From Chamaea fasciata (taxonomy: Eukaryota > Chordata > Aves > Passeriformes > Sylviidae): DNA of 64,000 bases. The DNA lies in contig JARCOQ010000017.1 in assembly GCA_029207755.1 (NCBI GenBank), positions 2,492,945-2,556,944 on the forward strand. Reading direction: 5' to 3'. Made by a program: the position numbers and the translations under genes. This document shows positions 1 through 13,200 of this stretch, one piece after another (position 1 is the stretch's first letter; every line of letters begins with the position of its first letter). The notes under the pieces were generated by a model. It was not told the origin of the DNA. It saw only the letters and a program-made list of their open reading frames with translations, and did no database searches.

Positions 1-1258
1 ACGGCTGGAATTCCCTCTGGGGCTCATTTAGTTGAAAGTGGTCCCGTGGCCACGAGTTGTGGGTTTGTAACTGATATTTCTCCCATCATTTCAAATGCTG
101 GAGCAGCTGAAAAACTCCAGGGCAGTTTGAATGGCTCCTAATCACCTGCATGGAGTGTCTGAAGGGCTCAAACTGCTGCTTCTGAAATTAAAATAAAATA
201 AAATAAAATAAAATAAAATAAAATAAAATAAAATAAAATAAAATAAAATAAGAAGAGAAGAGAAAACCCACAAAGGCACTGAAAGTGCTGCCTTGGGCCA
301 GGAATTCTTTCTCCTCTGGACAGCAGCCGGTTTGCTCCCAGCCCAGAGGTGTACAGTTTGTTGATGAAGTTTTTCAATTCAGCATTTTCCACTCAAGATA
401 CTCAAGTCTTTTCTAGCTACAGGATTGTGGCTTCGAGAGCCAGTGTCTAATTTAATCTTGAAGCTACTGTGGAAAGAGGAAGGAAGAGGCTTTTACCAGA
501 GAAATGCCAGCGTGTACAAAGGCAAAACCAGTAAAAAATTTGCAAACCCCAAGATAATCCTGAGTCCCAAGTGGTAAAACCTGTGCACCAGCACGACCTG
601 GACTCAGCTGTGGCCAGGTAAAACAGCAACCATTAATAATTTTAAATAACATTATACCTTAATAATATTCCAGGATGTTTTAGAATAGTCCAAGAAACAA
701 AACCCTTCAGCTGCAGGTCATGTTTAGCTTTTCTCCTTGGGTTCTCTGCCTCAGCAGGCTGAGGTTGTTTTGCAGGGGGGTTTTTAACCACAAAGGAGAT
801 CGGTTCCATTTTCTAGAGAGGTTAAAAGTGTATCAAACCTCACACCACTTAAGTTTAAAAAACAAACAAACAAACAACAAAAAACCCCAACTCAAACACA
901 ACAAACCAGGAGTAAAAAAACGCTGTGAAAATGTTTCCCAATCCAATCCTTTCCGTGGTGCAGCCCGGGGTTTTGTGTTCAGAGCAGGGAAGGCAGTCCC
1001 TGCAGGGGACTCTGTGTGTCCTGCACATCACCAGCTGCAGCCCCGCGGCTCCCTGGAGGGAATTCTGCCACGTAACGAGCTCCCCCCAGCCCCAGAGCTG
1101 CTGCCCTGGGGCTCCCAGCGAGCACAGGCTGAGCTTTCCCTCTCCAGGCTTCCAGCCAGAGCCTGCAGTGCTGCCTGACCCTCTGGCAGGGCTGGGACAT
1201 CCTCCTCTTCCTCCTCCTCCTCCTCAGGTGATGGACTGACAGGGAAACAGGCAGCACG
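1..1258. other. Sequence upstream of CASS4 coding start
   Basis: No coding exon is recognisable here. The stretch holds a pentamer microsatellite (188-251) and a pyrimidine tract of CCT repeats (about 1201-1226) ending in CAG at 1226-1228. That is a plausible splice acceptor 30 bases before the CASS4 ATG, so the first coding exon may begin at 1229 with non-coding 5' exons upstream or outside the window. No TATA box or CpG island stands out. Confidence 0.5.
188..251. repeat. (TAAAA)n microsatellite
   Basis: About 13 uninterrupted copies of a 5-bp A-rich unit run from 188 to 251, followed by a short AAGAG-type purine run. It resembles a degenerated retroposon poly(A) tail, but no retroposon body is recognisable next to it. 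Confidence 0.95.
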
Positions 1259-1270
1259 ATGAAGGTCAAT
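1259..1270 (+). CDS. CASS4: CASS4 coding exon 1 (MKVN)
   Basis: Four codons followed by a strong donor GTAAGT at 1271. A tiny first coding exon before the SH3 exon is typical of CAS genes. Joined to exon 2 it gives an N-terminus leading straight into the ALYDN motif, as in NEDD9 and BCAR1. The exon's 5' end is not fixed by the sequence; an acceptor-like CAG lies at 1226-1228. Confidence 0.8.
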
Positions 1271-4200
1271 GTAAGTACTGCGCTCTTTTCTTCCTGCCGC
1301 AGTTAATTTCACCATTTCCCTGATTTCTTTGGTAGGGGATAGGGGGTAAAAATCGGCATCTGGCAGGGTCCCTTTGCGACGCGTGTGCGCGTTCAGCCGC
1401 TTTGCACACCCCTAACAGAGCACGCGGTCCAAATTTTTAAAATATAAATCCAAATTATAATCCCTGTTCTTTCTCAAGAACAGCGGTGAGGCTGAGGGTT
1501 TGTTCTGTGTACACTGAGTAAGGACAAGTTAATTAAAAATGATCATGAATGACCCAGATTGGTCACTTCCACATTCTCTTGGGAAAGAAAAAAAAAAAAA
1601 AACAACCCAAAAACTGAGGTTAAGAGTTGAGCTGTACATTACCTCAAAAAAAAAAAAAAAAAGATGGTGTTGCATTGATTCCTAGAAAATGGGTAATGGA
1701 AAGGTCTGAAGAACTGAGGTCACTGTGTGATGAGGAAAACGCCAAGTAATTTCAGCCCGAGCTCCGTGAGCCTGGGGAAGCTTTTGCTCTGGAGGGTGAG
1801 GACTGCCCACATCCTGCAGAGCCGCCGGCGAGGAGAAGCGCGGCTCGGAGGAGGAAAGGAGCGCTCATTTTTAGGAAATCCCGTTTTCTCCCGGTTTGGG
1901 GGGGATAAAGGATGGATCAAAGCCATTCTGCAGCCGTTTGTCACCGGCTTTTCCCGCGGGCTTTGTGCTGAGCTTTGGCTGCGACAAGCGAGAGGCTCAG
2001 CGGTCCCAGCTGAGCCCTGGCAGCTGGGCAGGGCAGGGCTGCGCTGTCCCCTCGCGTCCCGGGATAATGACAGGGAAGGAGCAGTGTCCAGCTGCTGCCC
2101 GGACACGGGGATCCACACCAGCCATCGGGCCAGCTGGAAAACCCACTCTGTAATAACTGAATATTACAATTTCAGCGATATTTCTTCAGAAATCATTCCC
2201 TTTCTCCGTTTATTCAGCGCATTGAATTCATTTATCAAAAGCTCAGGAAACGCTACTCATTTGTTAAAAGCTCACGGAAAGCTCAGAAAAAACGACTTTT
2301 GCAGGGCTGTGCTGAGGGCAGGGTGAAAACGAGATTTTGGGGGCTTTTAAGCGCAGACAGAGAGCCCCAGGAAGATTTGGGAGTTGCGCTGCTGCTGATT
2401 CTTTGTGAATTAAAAACCTCCCACCCTGACCTCGCCCTCTCCACTGCTGCCACACCACGGGCAAAGGGCACAGAGTGCAGGGACAGCACCCTGGCACCTC
2501 CAGCAGCAGGAACACGCAGCAGGACTTCCTGGAAAATTGCATTTCTCAGTGAGAAATGTGTAATTTGCTCCTGCATCCGTGGGCAGCGACAGCGAGGAGG
2601 GTGAGGAGGAAGGACCCTGCTCTGAGGAGAGCCCGTGGAGCTCAGGAAGCAGCAGGACACTTGTACTCAGCAATAAAAAGAAATTTATTTCTATTTATTT
2701 AGAAATAAATGTAGCCAGGCGTAATTAAGATATTAAAAGGTTTTTTAAAAAGTTGAAAAAACCCTAAAGTGGTTGGGTGCATATGGGAAGAAAAAAAAAA
2801 AGGGTTTGAGGACCCCAAACCCCAGGAATAGTCGCCCGGGGAGTGTTTGGAGCAGCAGGAAGTGGCAGTTTATTTTCCCTTGAACTTGGGCACGCGAGCA
2901 CTCATGTGAAAATGCTGGGAGTGGGGTGAAATCCTGTTTTGACACAGGCAGGATTTGATTGACTTTATTTGTGGAGAAAAGAGAGTTTGGGGGGAAATCA
3001 ACAGAACTCCAGCTTGTAATCCCCAGCTCTGCAGCAGCGCCTTGGGTGAAGCTGCAGGATTTGTGAGCTTGGATTTTTTAACTGGCGGTTCTGTGTTTGA
3101 TCAAAAACTGATTGGACCATTTAGAATTCAAAACCTGCTGACCAGCACCTGCCTCCACCCCCACAAAACCAATTAATGCAATAAAAGCAGGTCCTGACGT
3201 CCATTCCTCCTTGGAGCTCACACAAAACTTCTGTATGAGCTGAACATTTCCAAAATACCAAACAAACAAAAAAAAAATGCCGAAGGACCTTCTGCAAGTC
3301 ACAGGAAATGCTGCACAGGCAGGTGGAGAATGATCTGAGCTTTTAAGGTGAATCCTCCCCTTTCCCTGTGGATGTTGATGTGATCTCTCCTTACAATTAA
3401 CCGGGCAAAATTTCAGTGACTCAGCGCGGGCTGGGGTTTAAAAAAGGGGAATTCTCAGGGAAGCCTGTTCCCAGCTAACGGATGATGGAGAATGTTTATT
3501 CCTGCAGCTTTGCTGGGAGGTGAAGAGATTAACTGGAAGCTGCTCTGTAAACATGTCAGAGGTGTCACTGATGCATGAGCAGGGCTGTTCAGCAAACACA
3601 ACCCGCTGCTGTATCTCCTCCTCCTCCTCCTCAAATATTTTAAGTCCCACTTTCCTGCACTAAAAGAGCTCACACGTATATTGGATGCGCAACATGAGAA
3701 ATATTCCTCTCGACCCACAAAAACCCCCAGGGTCAAACCGTCTCTTTGTTTACTTGATGCCAACAGGGGTTTGTAAGAAGCAAAATTAAGATAACAAAAT
3801 GAAAAATATCTTTTTTTTATCTGAAACGCTGTAAAATAGTGCAGCACCCATTCACATGAAATAATACAGGGCAGCAAACTGAGATTTCCGAATACAAACT
3901 GAATGGGACGGGGGCGTGGAGAAATTATCTGGTGAGGAATTATTTGTGAAATAATTGTTCAGGAGATTATTTGGTGAGGAATTTTTTGTGAAATAATTGT
4001 TCAGGAGATTATTTGGTGAGGAATTTTTTGTGAAATAATTGTTCAGGAGATTATTTTGCGGGCAAGACGCTCAAAATATCACGTGCTGTACATCGCTGTG
4101 CTCACTTGGACTTTTCTAGCACTGTCTGGATATATTTTATAACGATGTTTTTTTGCTGTTGCACGGTCCTAGATGCTGAAGATCAGGCTTGGGGTAGGAG

Positions 4201-7200
4201 AGGCATCAGGAGGTTTTTAGTGACAGTGGGATGTTTTTTTTTTTCCCTCAGCATAAATATCTATTGTGTGCACTGAGCACAGATGTCAGTCTGAGGGTAG
4301 AAAATTTGACATTATAGACCTGTGCACTGATCAGCTTTACTGCTCTTAATTACAATTCTCCATTAATAAACATGAGGGAGCAGCTTTCACTCCTATGACT
4401 CCCAAGGGCCGCCGAGGCTTTACAGAGGGACCAGAGCTGGATAAGGATCTGCAAACAACAAAGATGTGAAAAGTCCAGTTTGGGAGGGGAATTGCTCTCT
4501 GCACATCTGAGCCACGCTCCAAGAAAGGAGATGCACTTCCAGTTACATCAGAACTTCTGGAGTGAGGCTGCTGCAGAGCCCCTGCCCTGTAAATCCCTTC
4601 AGTGTCAGACCCTCGGGTGGGCTCTGGGGGTCCCAGTGCCTCAGGGGACACTTCTTTCCTCTTTCCCAGGCCTGTGCTCTGTCACCAGCTCCTTTCAACC
4701 CACTCAGTGAGAGCAGAGCCCCAGCACTGCCTCTCAAGGTGCTTTTTGTGGGGCTTTTAGGGTGTCCTTTGTCTTAAGAGAGGTTTTACGAGGCTGCTGA
4801 TGGGGATGAAGCAGCAAGCTGCAGCGGTTTTACGTTGACTGGAATTTTTCTTTTGCCAAATTTCGTTTGAGTGCCTACTCTTTTTTATTGCTGGGAGATA
4901 AGATTTTGGGAGAAAAAGGCGAAACAGGCCTAACTTAAAGGTAAACAGACAGTTTATCAACACACACTAAGGAAAAAGAAAAGAAAAAAACAATGAAACT
5001 TCCAAACACCTTTCCTCCCATTACAAACTGTTCACTTTTTTTGTGATCCGTGCTAAACTACCAGACAAGCAAAGAAGGAAAATCACTTGGACCTCACCTG
5101 TGCTGCTTTAGTGCTTTTCACACGTTGGTTATTTAAGGACATAAAGCACCAGAGAGCTCCACAAGCAGCCCTGGCTGAGCAGGACACCGTGCACAGGCAG
5201 AGCTGTGCTGGCTAAAGGGAAAAACGCAGCTCCCAGCACGGCCCCCTCCTCCCTGAGCATCCCCCAGGGCTCTGGATCCCGGGAATGCAGCGCTTGTTTA
5301 CAGTCACAGCCAGGTCAGGGATGCCGCTGCTCCCGGCAGAGGAAGGGGCTGCCACAGTGATGCCTCCCACGTGTCCCACGTGGGATGATGCAGAGCCTGC
5401 ACTGCAGATAACCCCAGCCCAGGGCTCTGCAGGCAGACCTGGCAGCCAGAGCTCACCTCCTGCAACTCCCGCCTGGGGTGGCAAAGATGTGCTCTCCAGC
5501 TCCACAGTACTGGGGGTTTGTCCTGAACTTGGAATTTAACTAAGCTGGCCTTAGCTGGAAAAGCTTTGGAATTTGTTTCTGTTGTTGTTGTTGTATTTTT
5601 TTTTTCTTTTTTAATCTCTTTTCTTTAAGAGCTCCACTGACCCTGCTTGTCCAAGGTCTGACAATCTCCCAGTTCAGTCATGTTCTGCTAGAGTTTAGGG
5701 CTGAGTTCCATCACTTCCCTCCAAGTCCTCATTTTCCCATTCCAGCTCTCTGGATGGGCTATGAGATGATCCATGAACAGGTCTGTTTTCCAGCTAGGTC
5801 AGGTTCTCCAGAGCACCCTATGATTTAATTGATTAATTAATTAATCTCCTGCTTGGCTCGATTTGGGATGATTCTAGAGGTTCCTGGGTTTGTGGTGATG
5901 ACAAGTGTGAGCCCACATGCCCAGAGTGAGCTCCAGAAATGCAAAATCTGAGCCCCCGTGTCCTGCCTCAGCCTGGCCTCTGCTGGCCCTGGGACATTTT
6001 ATTGGCCAAACCAATAAAATTTTATTGCCCAAACATCTTTATTGGCCAAACCCAAGGAATGTGTGCTGTGCCTCCAGCAGGGACCCCTCTGATGGAAAGG
6101 TTTGTGTCTCTGGTTATAAAATTAGGCTCAGCAGCACCTTGAGTGTGCTGCTGCCACAGGAAAGACTTGTCCGGGGAAACATCAATATTTATACGTCTTT
6201 TAAAACCACAGTGTGAACCAAAGGCTCCTCTCAGCTGTGTGGGTGCAAGTAGGAAGGGCAGCCTTGCTGTGAGTGTGTGCCCCAGGCAGGCTCAGATCCT
6301 GACCCCAGCCTTCCTGACCCTTCACCCATTTCCTGGGTGTGCCGGGATAAGGCTCTTCATGCTGGAAAAGATCATCCCATCCCAGTTGTTTTTTTTTTTT
6401 TCCTCTGCCCACCCTCCTCGGGGCTGAAGAAGAGGGTCTGTCCTTCAGGAGTGTGTCTGTGCAGCATCCCAACCCAAGGACGGCGCAGTGTTGATGAATA
6501 ACAGGAAAAGTTGGCAGTTCTCTCTTTTTTTAAGTGTAGAGCCCCAACCCGCCCCAGGGGGGGAGTCCTGGGGGCCTGACTCCCAACATTTGGCATTGTC
6601 CCAAAGGAAAGGGAACTCCCATGGTCAGGGCAAAAGCCAGGCTGGACCATGAGGCCGAAGGGGCTGTTGTCCACCCCTGGCAGCTGCCCTTGTCCCACAG
6701 AACAGCCATTGTTCAGGGGCTGTGACCACGGGACGCCTGCAGCCAACAGCGGGCCCTGGCCGCCAGCTGAGCTGATAAATTTGAGTTCTGCTGCTGCTGC
6801 CCCAAGCCAGCTGCTGCCTCACAGCAAATGCTCTGGACAGAAATACAAGGCATCACGTTTCCTATTTGGGCGCTATCTGCCTGGACATTACTTGCACTTT
6901 CTGATAAGAAATTCATGCTGAGACACAGCCGGCGTCCCGCTGACCGGGGAGCAGACAGTCCCGTTTTAAAGCTGAAAGCAAAATCTATCTTGTACTGAAA
7001 AAAAACCCTAAAAAATGACATCTATAGCTTTCTCTACCCTTTGCACAAATGCCTGGGGTGACTAAAGCCAACTGCTGGCTCTGGCTGCCCCATCCCTGGA
7101 AGTGTCCAAGGCCAGGCTGGACAGGGCTTGGAGCAACCTGGGATAGTGGAAGGTGACCCTGCCCATGGCAGGGGGTGGGATGAGATGATCTTTAAGGTCC

Positions 7201-10200
7201 CTTCCCACCCAAAGCATCCCATAATTCTGTGATCCTGTAATGAGTAAGTGTGAGATGAAGAACTCACAGGATGGCAATGGGAAAAACACCTATTTTTCAT
7301 ACTGGGATCACAGAATCCCTATTTTTTCATGTAGGGATCACAGAATCCTAAGTCCAACATAATAAATCTAAATAACGAAGATTAGCAGTGCTCTTCATGA
7401 GCCTCGAGCAGGAAAAGGTGATGAAGAAATGTATCACAGTAATCTCATTATTATCTATTTCTTTATTGCACTGAAAGCAGCCGACACAAAGTGCAACAGC
7501 TTTACTCTGAAACCAGTGCTGGAGAGAGGTTGTTCAGTGTGAAAAGGTGTCTTGGTTTGGAAGGACAGGTGTCTGCCAGGGAAAAGCCGGAGGTGCCCTT
7601 GGGATGGAGAATGTAAAACCCCTCCCTCTGAATTATTATCATTTTGAAATTAAGGGGCTTTCAGGCAAAGCTGTGGGAGTAGAAATAACAGTTCTTTACT
7701 AGGAATATTAAAAATGTAGTAGTACAAAAAAGCAAATGAACAAAAAACAGAAAAACCCTGACAGAGTCAGAACATGACCTGACCCGCTGTTGGTCAGGGT
7801 GTTGGTGTCAGTCCAGATAAATCCTCCTGCAGTGCCAGCTGTGGTCCTGTTGGAGCAGAGATGATCCTGGAGAAGGATCCAGTGAGGCTGAGATGGGTCC
7901 GGGCTCCCTCTGGGAATCCAGAGCAAACAGGCTGTGCTGGTGTTCTGAATGCCAGGTGTGATCCAAGTGGGAATGCTGGGCTCCTCCCCCTGGGTGGAGC
8001 CTCTCCCCATGGGATGATGGGATTGTATCAGCCCTGCAGTGAGCCTGGATGGCCCATGAACAGCAGAGATCCCCTGGAGGGAGGATGGGTCCTGGAAGGG
8101 ATAAAGAGCACGGCCCCAGCTGGTTTAACAGCTGGGCCACTGACAGAAGGACCCACTCCCCTGTGGAGTTATGGGATAGAGAAAACATCTCTTCAATGGG
8201 TTTCAACAGCTGGGAACAGAATACATCTCACACTGCAACCCAAGACAAAAGGGGTGGGTGGATTAAACAGAGATGGAGGTGAGAAGTGGATCCCAGAGAG
8301 GTGGGAACACCCAGCTGGGCAGTGACGAGCGCGGGTGTGACGATGTCCTTGTGCTCCGGGTGTGACAATGTCCTTGTGCTCCGTGTCCCCAGCACAGCCT
8401 GGCCAAGGCGCTCTACGACAACAAGGCCGAGTGCTCGGACGAGCTGGCGTTCCGCAGGGGGGACATCCTGACCGTGCTGGAGCAGCACGTGCCGGGCAGC
8501 CAGGGCTGGTGGCGATGCTCCCTGCACGGCCACCACGGCCTGGCCCCCGCCAACCGCCTGCAGCTCCTGCCGCCCAGCCCGGCTCGCGGCCAGCACCTCA
8601 CTGAGCCACCAGCGGCACACAACATCTACCAGGTGCCCTCCGTGCCCTCTGTGCCCTCCGTGCCCTCCGTGCCCAAGGCCACGGCGCTGTCAGCCACCTA
8701 CGAGAAGATGGAGGGCTGGGTCCATCCCCCGGCCGTCGCCGCCCAGGCCGTGTACCAGGTGCCGGCCCTGGCGGCGCAGCTGCTCAGCGAGAGGACCAAG
8801 CGCTCCATGCACCAGGTGAGAATAAAGGCAGCTCTGAAATCAGCAGATGTTATTGTTGAAACAGTCGCTGGGAGCGGGGAAAAGGAGATTTGCAGTGGGG
8901 TTTGCGGCAGAAGAATGATGGCGTTTAGGAAAGGCGCATCAGTTTTTGGCATCGTGTGAGAAATGCTGCTCTGGGCAACAGATGAGAGTCTCTATAGTCT
9001 GTACTCCTTCACCTTTCTGACAGTTTAAAACAGCTGCAAAATAGGGCAGGAAGTAAAGAATATACCATTTGCTTGGGAGAACCTATAAATGATTTACAAA
9101 GCTAAAATAACAAGACAGAATTTTCTCCTCTGACGGGACACAGCACGCAGAGTCCCCTGGGCACATGTGGGGTCTTTGCACCCATCTGCACAGGAAACAT
9201 TAATAAGTTTTTAAAAAATCACCCTTTGGTGCGTGATTGCTGGGTTAGGTCTGGTTTTTACTGCCTCCAGAAGCTCAGCAAGCTCAGAATGCTGCTGCTT
9301 CTCTCTTGTGCTCTCACTAGGCTTGCACAAAGTCTGTCCCTGCCAGACACGCAGGAGGACACAAAGTTTTGTTGTGTGCCCTCGACCAGTTTCTCTCCCA
9401 GCTCGTTTTTGCTGCTGCTGAGACATTGACCAAGGTGTACAGGAGGAGAGCTGCCACCAGTTCCCCCAGTTAGAGAGAACAAACTGGTTTTCCAGGGTTT
9501 CCTTACAGCTCCCTGGCCTGGCTCTTCTTTCTTCCAGCTCCTCGTGTTTGACACTCAAACAAAACACATGCATGGAACATGAAATTTGATTACATGTTGC
9601 TGGTTTTTTTTAAGATCAAAACCTCGTGCTTTCTTCAGGAAAAAAAAAATGAGTGGGGAATGTTTTATAATGAAAGGGAAATAGAGCAGGTGGGGACAGG
9701 GTTGAAGTGTGAGATTTTGTTCAGTTCTGTCAGGAAGAAAATTCATCTATATAGTGGTTTAGGCTGATTTAACGATCGTTTGATTTATGGGGCTCATTCA
9801 GCCGCCTTTCCTCCTGCTGTGTGGAAGGCCAATCATGGAAACCTCCTTGCTGCTTCCTGCTGGGTGGCAGGTGGGTGCTGGAAAACAACAAACTCAGGCC
9901 ATTCCTGCTGACCAAAACCTCATTTTTAGCTCTGCAGCTGCAGTGCACAAAACCGTAACTCAAACTCAAACTGAGTACAGCTACAAGAGTCTCTTTTGCT
10001 CTTGCTGTGGTCTGATTTCTCCACATTCCTGACCCTAAAGGAGCCATTTGCAAACTCAGTCAGCGACTGGCATCAATTTTCCATGTTGTGCCAGCAGATC
10101 AGGTGAAAAATGTCATCTATTCATTATGTGGATGAATGGCCTGGCAGAAGAGCTCCTTGGCTCTCCCTGTCTCATCTCATGAATCTATCCACCTACGCCG

Positions 10201-13200
10201 TGTCTAGTCTGAGAATGAAGAATGAGAAAGAAATGTCCCAGCCTCTGATTATTATCCAGAAGTTGAGAGTGGGGCTGCCCGTGGCACGGTGTCCCAGCTG
10301 TCCCCACACCAGCTGCGCCCTGGTGGTCACAAGCTGTCCCCAAGGCAGGGGAGCTCAGGGAGCACAGGACAATCCAGACCATCCCACAGAGATCCTGTGG
10401 CACAGCTGGCAGAGCTCCTGGCATGCTCAGCTGTCCTCTGAGCAGCTGGGAAAAGCCACCGCGAGTCTTTGAGGGAGCTGATTGAAAGCAGTGAAACAAA
10501 AAGAAATCCCTCAGAGCCTGGAGCCTGGGTGATTTCACCCCACAGAGAAGCCTCGTCACTTCTGCCTCACACACAGGGCACCTTCTCGTTCTACTGCCAC
10601 TGGTAGGACTTGAAAAAGTACCAAAATGTGACATCCACTGAGTTTTATTTTCACTGGATTCTCAGATTTGTCCATCTGGAAGCAGATCTGGGCTTCCCTG
10701 ACACCACGGATCTTTCACCCTTTCACTCAGGGAAAAAGTCCTAACCCAGCATTCATATTTTGTGACATTAATCGTCCCACAAATCTGGTCCTGGCTGCTC
10801 AAATCACGTTTTAATCAAACAGGAGAATCTGCCTGCAAAGATATAATTCCCATACTGGACTTCCCCGTTTATGGAACTGGACAGGACATCAAGGTTTACT
10901 CCTTCCAAATGAGTCAGTCTTTCATAACTACAGAATAATGCTCAGCCTGCACTTTTTTGCTGCTCTTACATTAAATTGGCTTGACCCAATGACTGTGGGC
11001 TTGGAGAAGTCGAAATTTCCCCACTTCCTTTTCTAAGTGGTTCTGCTTTTGTGCAGTTTAAGGGTTTAAGTGATAACTGCAGCTGGATTTTCATCAAATC
11101 TTTTCTGCCCCTTGGTTAGTGAGGCAGATTGTCCTTGATGCGTATGTGCCAGTTCAGATCTTACCTAAAAAGTACCAGAAATGCTGGCAAAGGAGAATTA
11201 TTTGGGAATAAACATCCCATTGCTTGTAAGGCCAGTTCCTGTCTCTCACCTTCAGTGAAGAGCTGAAGGTTTTTATCACTTAGGAGTGGTTACTCCAACA
11301 GTGGATTATTCAGCTAAACAACTTTTCAAAGCCGTCCTGAGCTTCCTGCCAATGCAATTTTATTTTTTTTTTCTCCACTCCAAGCACCTGTTTACCCTCC
11401 CGAGAGCCTGCCGGGCTTCAGCCCCGAACATCAGGGGGGATGTGTACGATGTCCCCTCCCCACAGCACCGCGGGTCCCCGATCCCACAGGTGAGTCCTGC
11501 CCCGCTCCCTCCCCGCACCTGCCGCCCTGCAGCACCTCGGAGCAGACCTGCAGCTCAATTCCACGGTCACCCTCGTGGCTTTTTGTAAAACTGGGAAGAA
11601 AATCAGCTATTTTTAGCCCAGTTCTCCTGAGATTCTTAGAAATTTGGAGCGATGTGTCTTGAATCTGGTGCGTTTTTAATGAACCCTTCTGGTTTTTTCC
11701 ATCAGCAGGGTGCTTCTCCCTGGATTGCGAGGCAGGGAAGTTGACACTAGCGATGTTTTACTGAATTCTCTGTACCAGCGGCAACCCCTCTGCCTTGGAA
11801 TCCATGAGGAAATGTGCTGGTGTCATTTGGTGATTTGGGGGTGTTCAGAGAAGAGTCACTAGCGCATGTTCAGCAAGAAATTAAATGTCACCCCCACCAC
11901 CCTCTTCCTGGGAAAAAACACACCCTGGATTTGGTCACGTCACCGTGTCCCGTTACACAATCCTGTCCTGGGCGCTGTCCCACTCCCCTGTGGTCAGTGC
12001 GTGTCACATTTCCTCCACCTCTGAGCCTGAGCAGGTCACCAGGATGGGACAGCACAGCCCCGTCCTGTCACCTCCCTGTCACGAAGGTGTTTGTGGCACT
12101 GGGGCACGTCCAGGGGTGTCCCCAGCCCTACTGCTCCCTGGCAGTGCAGAGCTGTGCCCAGTCCCTTTTTATCATCCACAGATTGCCTGGAGCCACCCCC
12201 TGCTCGGCCCCAAACCTACTCATGTACGCCCCAAAGCCTTTGATCCCACTCAAGGCCCTAAAAAAGCTCTAAAAAGGATCAAAATAAACCATTTTTTCCC
12301 CCTTTGAGCAGAGTGGTGCCACTCCCCCCAGCACACGGAAGGGCTCCGTGCTGGGCAGATCCACTGAGAGCTTCCAGGCAGAGCAGAAGCAGCTTTACAA
12401 CATCCCATCCAAGCCAGAAAAAGCCGGAGCTGGCAGCCAGAAGGATTTACCAGCAGGCAATGTAAGTAAGGCTTGGTGGGCACCGAGTAATCTGTCACTC
12501 CTGGGATGCCTGGCCTGGTGCAGGGACAGGTTTCCCATCTCTTCCCCACTGTTTCTCACACAACAAATGGTGCCGAATTTCCCTTTTCCAGCTTAGACTC
12601 CAGCTGCACACACATATATCTGTATCAAGCAAAATTTAAATTCACTGAAGGTGTTTGAGCAGAGTCAGTGGTGTCTGTCGGTGATTTATTGCTTGTCAGG
12701 GTGTGCGTGTGAATGGGAAAATCAAGTGTCTACAGATTTCACTGGCTCCGGACTCTGCTGTAAGAGCTAATCACCTGTGCTCCAAATATTTTACCTTTCA
12801 TACGTGCAGCTTGTGCATGTTAGAAAATAAAAAATACAGGCAGCCTTCCCACGGTGCTGTTCCATTGATATCAGTGGAGCTGCACACATTTATGTGCTCT
12901 GAGAATTCAGTTCTGTTCCTCATTCTTGTTTAAAAAGATGGTTCATGAGCCCTCTGTGCTCTCTTGCAGTTATATGATGTCCCTCCCAAAAGAGAACTCG
13001 ATGACTCAGAAAACAAATCTCAGAAGAAGTTCTGGGGCCATTACAACACTTTGCCAAACCCTCGGAAGTCCGAATGGATTTACGATATCCCAGTATCCCC
13101 TGAGAACTCCGGGTTCAAACCAAACCCCCCTGGCCAGTCTGTGGAGAGGCAGGTGCTGTATGACATTCCCCCAGCCAGGTACAAGGCTCCAGCCACGGAA

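Larger units (their letters stand above)
1271..8392 (+). other. CASS4 intron 1
   Basis: A 7.1-kb intron from GTAAGT to a CCCCAG acceptor. It contains a 42-bp tandem repeat (3919-4056), a CR1 tail (about 7081-7238), a complete solo LTR (7548-8247) and a 25-bp duplication next to the acceptor. Apart from these, and homopolymer runs near 1590 and 1645, I recognise nothing coding in it. Confidence 0.8.

Noticed and set aside
1720..2326. 199-codon plus and 132-codon minus frames in CASS4 intron 1
   Set aside because: Overlapping frames in GC-rich intron with no family resemblance and no splice signals.
3919..4056. CRISPR-like array
   Set aside because: Units are directly adjacent with no unique spacers, and this is a vertebrate intron; it is an ordinary tandem repeat.
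7548..8247. 154- and 132-codon frames at 7808-8325
   Set aside because: They lie mostly within the solo LTR and show no retroviral or cellular domain.
12964..12969. ATG at 12964 as the start of a 491-codon single-exon gene
   Set aside because: It lies in the CTCTTGCAG acceptor of CASS4 intron 4. The frame belongs to exon 5 and runs past the real donor at 14302.
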